NCBI RefSeq assembly: GCF_001189515.2
Contig: NZ_CP012069.2
Coordinates: 2,232,001 to 2,296,000 of the forward strand
Origin: Olsenella sp. oral taxon 807
GTDB taxonomy: Bacteria > Actinomycetota > Coriobacteriia > Coriobacteriales > Atopobiaceae
DNA length: 64,000 nt
Direction: 5' to 3'
The position numbers were made by a program, and so were the translations under genes. Shown in pieces: positions 61,907 to 64,000 of the stretch. The stretch's first letter is position 1. Every line of letters starts with the position of its first letter. Below the pieces are notes generated by a model. That model saw only the letters and a list, made by a program, of their open reading frames with translations. It was not told the DNA's origin and did no database searches.

Positions 61907-62770
61907 TTAGATGTCCTCCTCTTCCTCGTCACCAGCAGCTCCCGCAGCCGCCGCGACGGCGGGGCGAGCGGCCTTCGCCTGCTCTATCTGGTACTTGATA
62001 AGTGCGAAGAACGACGCGACGATGGCGCAGGCTATCAGGTTGAGATGCATGCAGGCGGCAAGCGTGAAGCCAAAGGCGAAGGTCAGCCAGTCAAGCGATT
62101 TGGTGATGACCTGCTTGCAGAGGATCGCAACACCGACGGTCGGGAGGAGCGATCCCACGGTGAACAGCGTCTTCATGGCGACGCCATCCATGGGCATGTA
62201 CTCCTTCATGAGGTCAACCATCTGAGCGCCCGCCATGCAAATGATGAAGGTCGGGATGAAGGAGAACAGGATGTGCGAGACCCACGGGTAGACGAAGTCG
62301 ACCAACGGCAGCGTGCGCTTGATCTTCTTCCAGTCCTTTGACTCCAGCGCCTTCCAGCCGATGGACTGCCACACGAGGTTGAGCGTCGCGGTACCGTAGA
62401 AGAGGACCGTACCGAGAGTGCCGACCGCCGCACCAAGGGTTGCCGCCATGGAGGAGGCAGCCACAGAGCTCGGGTCGAGGTTGTTCGCGTGAATGGCAAG
62501 GATCGAGAGGGGGATGCCGATGTAGGTGACGGCGCGCACGTCAGCCGACACGGTTCCGCCGGGGGTGACGAGCGCGATGTAGACGATCTGTATGGCGGCG
62601 CCAACGATGACGCCGGTTTGGACGTCACCCAAGATCAGTCCCACGACCAGACCGCCCACCAAGGGGCGCCCGAGCGTGTAGTTACCGACGGTCGTGCCGC
62701 CCATGCCGGGCAGGGACGCCAGGCAGGCACACAGTCCAAGCAACGCGGCCTGCAGATAGTTAATCTCCAT
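61907..62770 (-). CDS. PTS mannose-family IIC component
   Basis: The 287-residue membrane protein has MEINYLQAALLGLCACLASL, GRPLVGGLVVGLILGDVQTG and GAAIQIVYIALVTPGGTVSA, the EII-C (ManY type) pattern with the PGG-T-SAD motif. Its cytoplasmic tail is Ala-rich and ends in an acidic run. It lies between IIB and IID and is the translocating subunit. Confidence 0.9.
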   Translation of the reverse strand: MEINYLQAALLGLCACLASLPGMGGTTVGNYTLGRPLVGGLVVGLILGDVQTGVIVGAAIQIVYIALVTPGGTVSADVRAVTYIGIPLSILAIHANNLDPSSVAASSMAATLGAAVGTLGTVLFYGTATLNLVWQSIGWKALESKDWKKIKRTLPLVDFVYPWVSHILFSFIPTFIICMAGAQMVDLMKEYMPMDGVAMKTLFTVGSLLPTVGVAILCKQVITKSLDWLTFAFGFTLAACMHLNLIACAIVASFFALIKYQIEQAKAARPAVAAAAGAAGDEEEEDI

Positions 62771-62824
62771 AAGCTCTAAGCCACCTTTCCACTACGTCAT
62801 GAGCGAACTGCCAGTCTAGCGGGG

Positions 62825-63322
62825 TCACTTGACATCGAAGCGGCTGCGGAACTGCGGCCACTCGCCGATGGACTTATCCTTGAGCAGCGCGAACTCAACG
62901 GTATAGCCTGCCTTGGTGATGTCCTCGAGGGCCTGCGCCTCCTCGGGCGTGATCGACTGGTTGTTACCGAGCTTGATGGCGCCAGGACGGTCGTTGCAGG
63001 GACCGATGATGACGCGATCGATGTCGGAGGGCTTAAAGCCGTAGTCGACGAGGATCGTCTTCATGTCAAGGGGGTTCTTGGTGATGAGAAAGTACTTGGT
63101 CTTGCTGGCAAGTACCTTATCCATGCTCTCCTTGAAGTGCTCAAGCGTCCAGACGAAGACCTTCTTCTCGGGCGCCGCTCCCTTGTAGGCAGCCTTGAGC
63201 ACGGGGTTGTTCGCCGCAGCGTCATTCACCCCAATGATGCCGTCGCAGGGGTACTCGAGCGCCCAGCGCGTGACGGTCTGTCCGTGGATGATGCGGTCGT
63301 CAACTCGAACAAATGAGATCAT
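62825..63322 (-). CDS. PTS mannose-family IIB component
   Basis: ATG 63322 follows GAGGAAGC; a longer frame upstream is not supported. The 165-residue product begins MISFVRVDDRIIHGQTVTRW, where His13 is the phosphorylated histidine (RVDDR-x-x-HGQ). VFVWTLEHFKESMDKVLASK and ITPEEAQALEDITKAGYTVE follow the EII-B fold. It passes phosphate from IIA to the sugar. Confidence 0.9.
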   Translation of the reverse strand: MISFVRVDDRIIHGQTVTRWALEYPCDGIIGVNDAAANNPVLKAAYKGAAPEKKVFVWTLEHFKESMDKVLASKTKYFLITKNPLDMKTILVDYGFKPSDIDRVIIGPCNDRPGAIKLGNNQSITPEEAQALEDITKAGYTVEFALLKDKSIGEWPQFRSRFDVK

Positions 63323-63441
63323 TGCTTCCTCTTTTCCTCGTGATCCTTGGTACTGATACCTATGCCCACACAACTATGCAAAGGCCGGACTGCCACATGC
63401 ACGTAAGGAGCCTGCGGTCAGCCCGACCACGACGCCCCAGC

Positions 63442-63867
63442 TCAGAGCTCCTCGTCCTCGTCGCCACCAAGGTCGAGCACGAACTCGCGGATGGCGGCCT
63501 GGCCCTCGCTAATGACCATCTCCTTGAGTGTCTGGTCGTCATTGTCCGCCTCCAGCGCGGCGGTGATGACCATGGGAACGTTCGCGCCACCGAAGACGGT
63601 CGTCCTGTCGATGTGACCTGCCTCCGTCAACACGTCCATTGCATTGGTGAGGGGCGAGCCACCGATGATGTCACCAAACAGGAAGATGGTGTCATCCTGC
63701 CCGATGGGCGAGATGGTCTTCTTGAGCCTCTCGGTGTAGACGTCAGCGCCCATGCCGTCCTCAAGACTGCAGCTGAGGACGTCATCCCTGTCTCCTGCCA
63801 GCATCCTGATAACGCTGTGCAGACCGGGGGCGAATGTTCCGTGGCTTACGACTAGCAGGTAACGCAT
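63442..63867 (-). CDS. PTS mannose-family IIA component
   Basis: The 141-residue product begins MRYLLVVSHGTFAPGLHSVI; His9 is the phospho-acceptor. IFLFGDIIGGSPLTNAM and TVFGGANVPMVITAALEADN are the conserved EII-A (ManX type) motifs. It is the first gene of the operon. A 119-bp gap separates it from IIB, longer than the other gaps, and could hold a processing or second-promoter site. Confidence 0.9.
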   Translation of the reverse strand: MRYLLVVSHGTFAPGLHSVIRMLAGDRDDVLSCSLEDGMGADVYTERLKKTISPIGQDDTIFLFGDIIGGSPLTNAMDVLTEAGHIDRTTVFGGANVPMVITAALEADNDDQTLKEMVISEGQAAIREFVLDLGGDEDEEL

Positions 63868-64000
63868 AGGGGACCCTCCATCTCTTTCGTGGATCAGGAC
63901 AGCACGGCACGCGCGTCACGAGAGACATGCAGACATCCTCGCGACTGGACACGTAATGTGTACAGTACAGTATAGCACTTGTGCAGGGTTTATGAAGACG
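63868..64000 (-). promoter_or_regulatory. Upstream region of the PTS operon
   Basis: On the minus strand TATACT and the symmetric stretch TACTGTACTGTACA lie about 90 bp before the IIA start, and GGAGGG precedes the ATG. No sigma-54 -24/-12 element of the Firmicutes mannose-operon type is evident. The right window edge may cut off more of the control region. Confidence 0.4.

Noticed and set aside
1-64000. tRNA or rRNA genes
   Set aside because: Intergenic regions were read for cloverleaf-like and rRNA-like sequence and none was recognised; short or divergent RNA genes could still be missed without a covariance-model search.

Overview
The window looks like an accessory region of a GC-rich actinobacterial chromosome, most likely a member of the Coriobacteriia (Olsenella/Atopobium-like). 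The basis is high GC with strong G/C third positions in the housekeeping genes, a mannose-family PTS operon, a YtrA-type regulator with its ABC exporter, and GC-rich IS1595, IS5, IS21 and IS4/IS1634-type insertion sequences. No rRNA or tRNA gene was seen, and the taxonomic guess rests on style rather than on a marker gene.

Positions 1-24430 are a graveyard of mobile DNA. It holds a small lysis-gene remnant, a RES-domain gene split by an IS1595 copy, an old IS21-type istA/istB pair whose istB is split exactly inside its Walker A motif by a three-recombinase RIT element (86-bp perfect terminal inverted repeats), a second IS1595 and an IS4-type element nested in a degenerate istB repeat, an HTH/nucleotidyltransferase pair that looks like a toxin-antitoxin module, an AlbA-type regulator, two damaged AbiE-type modules, an IS1634-type element and a complete IS21-type element.

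Positions 24438-39682 are a lower-GC defence island on the minus strand. A seven-gene operon encodes an unrecognised 715-aa protein, a PP-loop/PAPS-reductase protein with two iron-sulphur motifs (BrxP-like), a giant BrxC/PglY-type ATPase, PglZ, a short BrxL-like AAA+ protein, a tiny CxxC protein and a cysteine desulfurase. This matches the rare type 4 BREX layout, which has no methyltransferase. The cysteine desulfurase inside the operon suggests that sulphur chemistry replaces methylation. An ApeA-like HEPN protein lies just downstream.

Positions 39730-50480 carry further toxin-antitoxin and phage-remnant genes: hipBA behind a 28-bp-periodic operator array, a shrunken AAA/DUF4143 ATPase, prophage capsid/scaffold fragments, a convergent sce7726/sce7725 pair (sce7725 split by an IS5-family element), higB-higA(ImmA), and a full AAA/DUF4143 ATPase whose promoter and first codons are duplicated.

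Positions 50569-64000 are quieter: an exonuclease, a divergent LysR/SDR-hydrolase locus, an ABC exporter-GntR-membrane protein operon, two intergenic repeat clusters, small membrane proteins, and a complete mannose-family PTS operon (IIA-IIB-IIC-IID). At least five apparent frameshifts in otherwise good genes sit at homopolymer runs and are each repaired by one base, so some broken genes may be sequencing artefacts.
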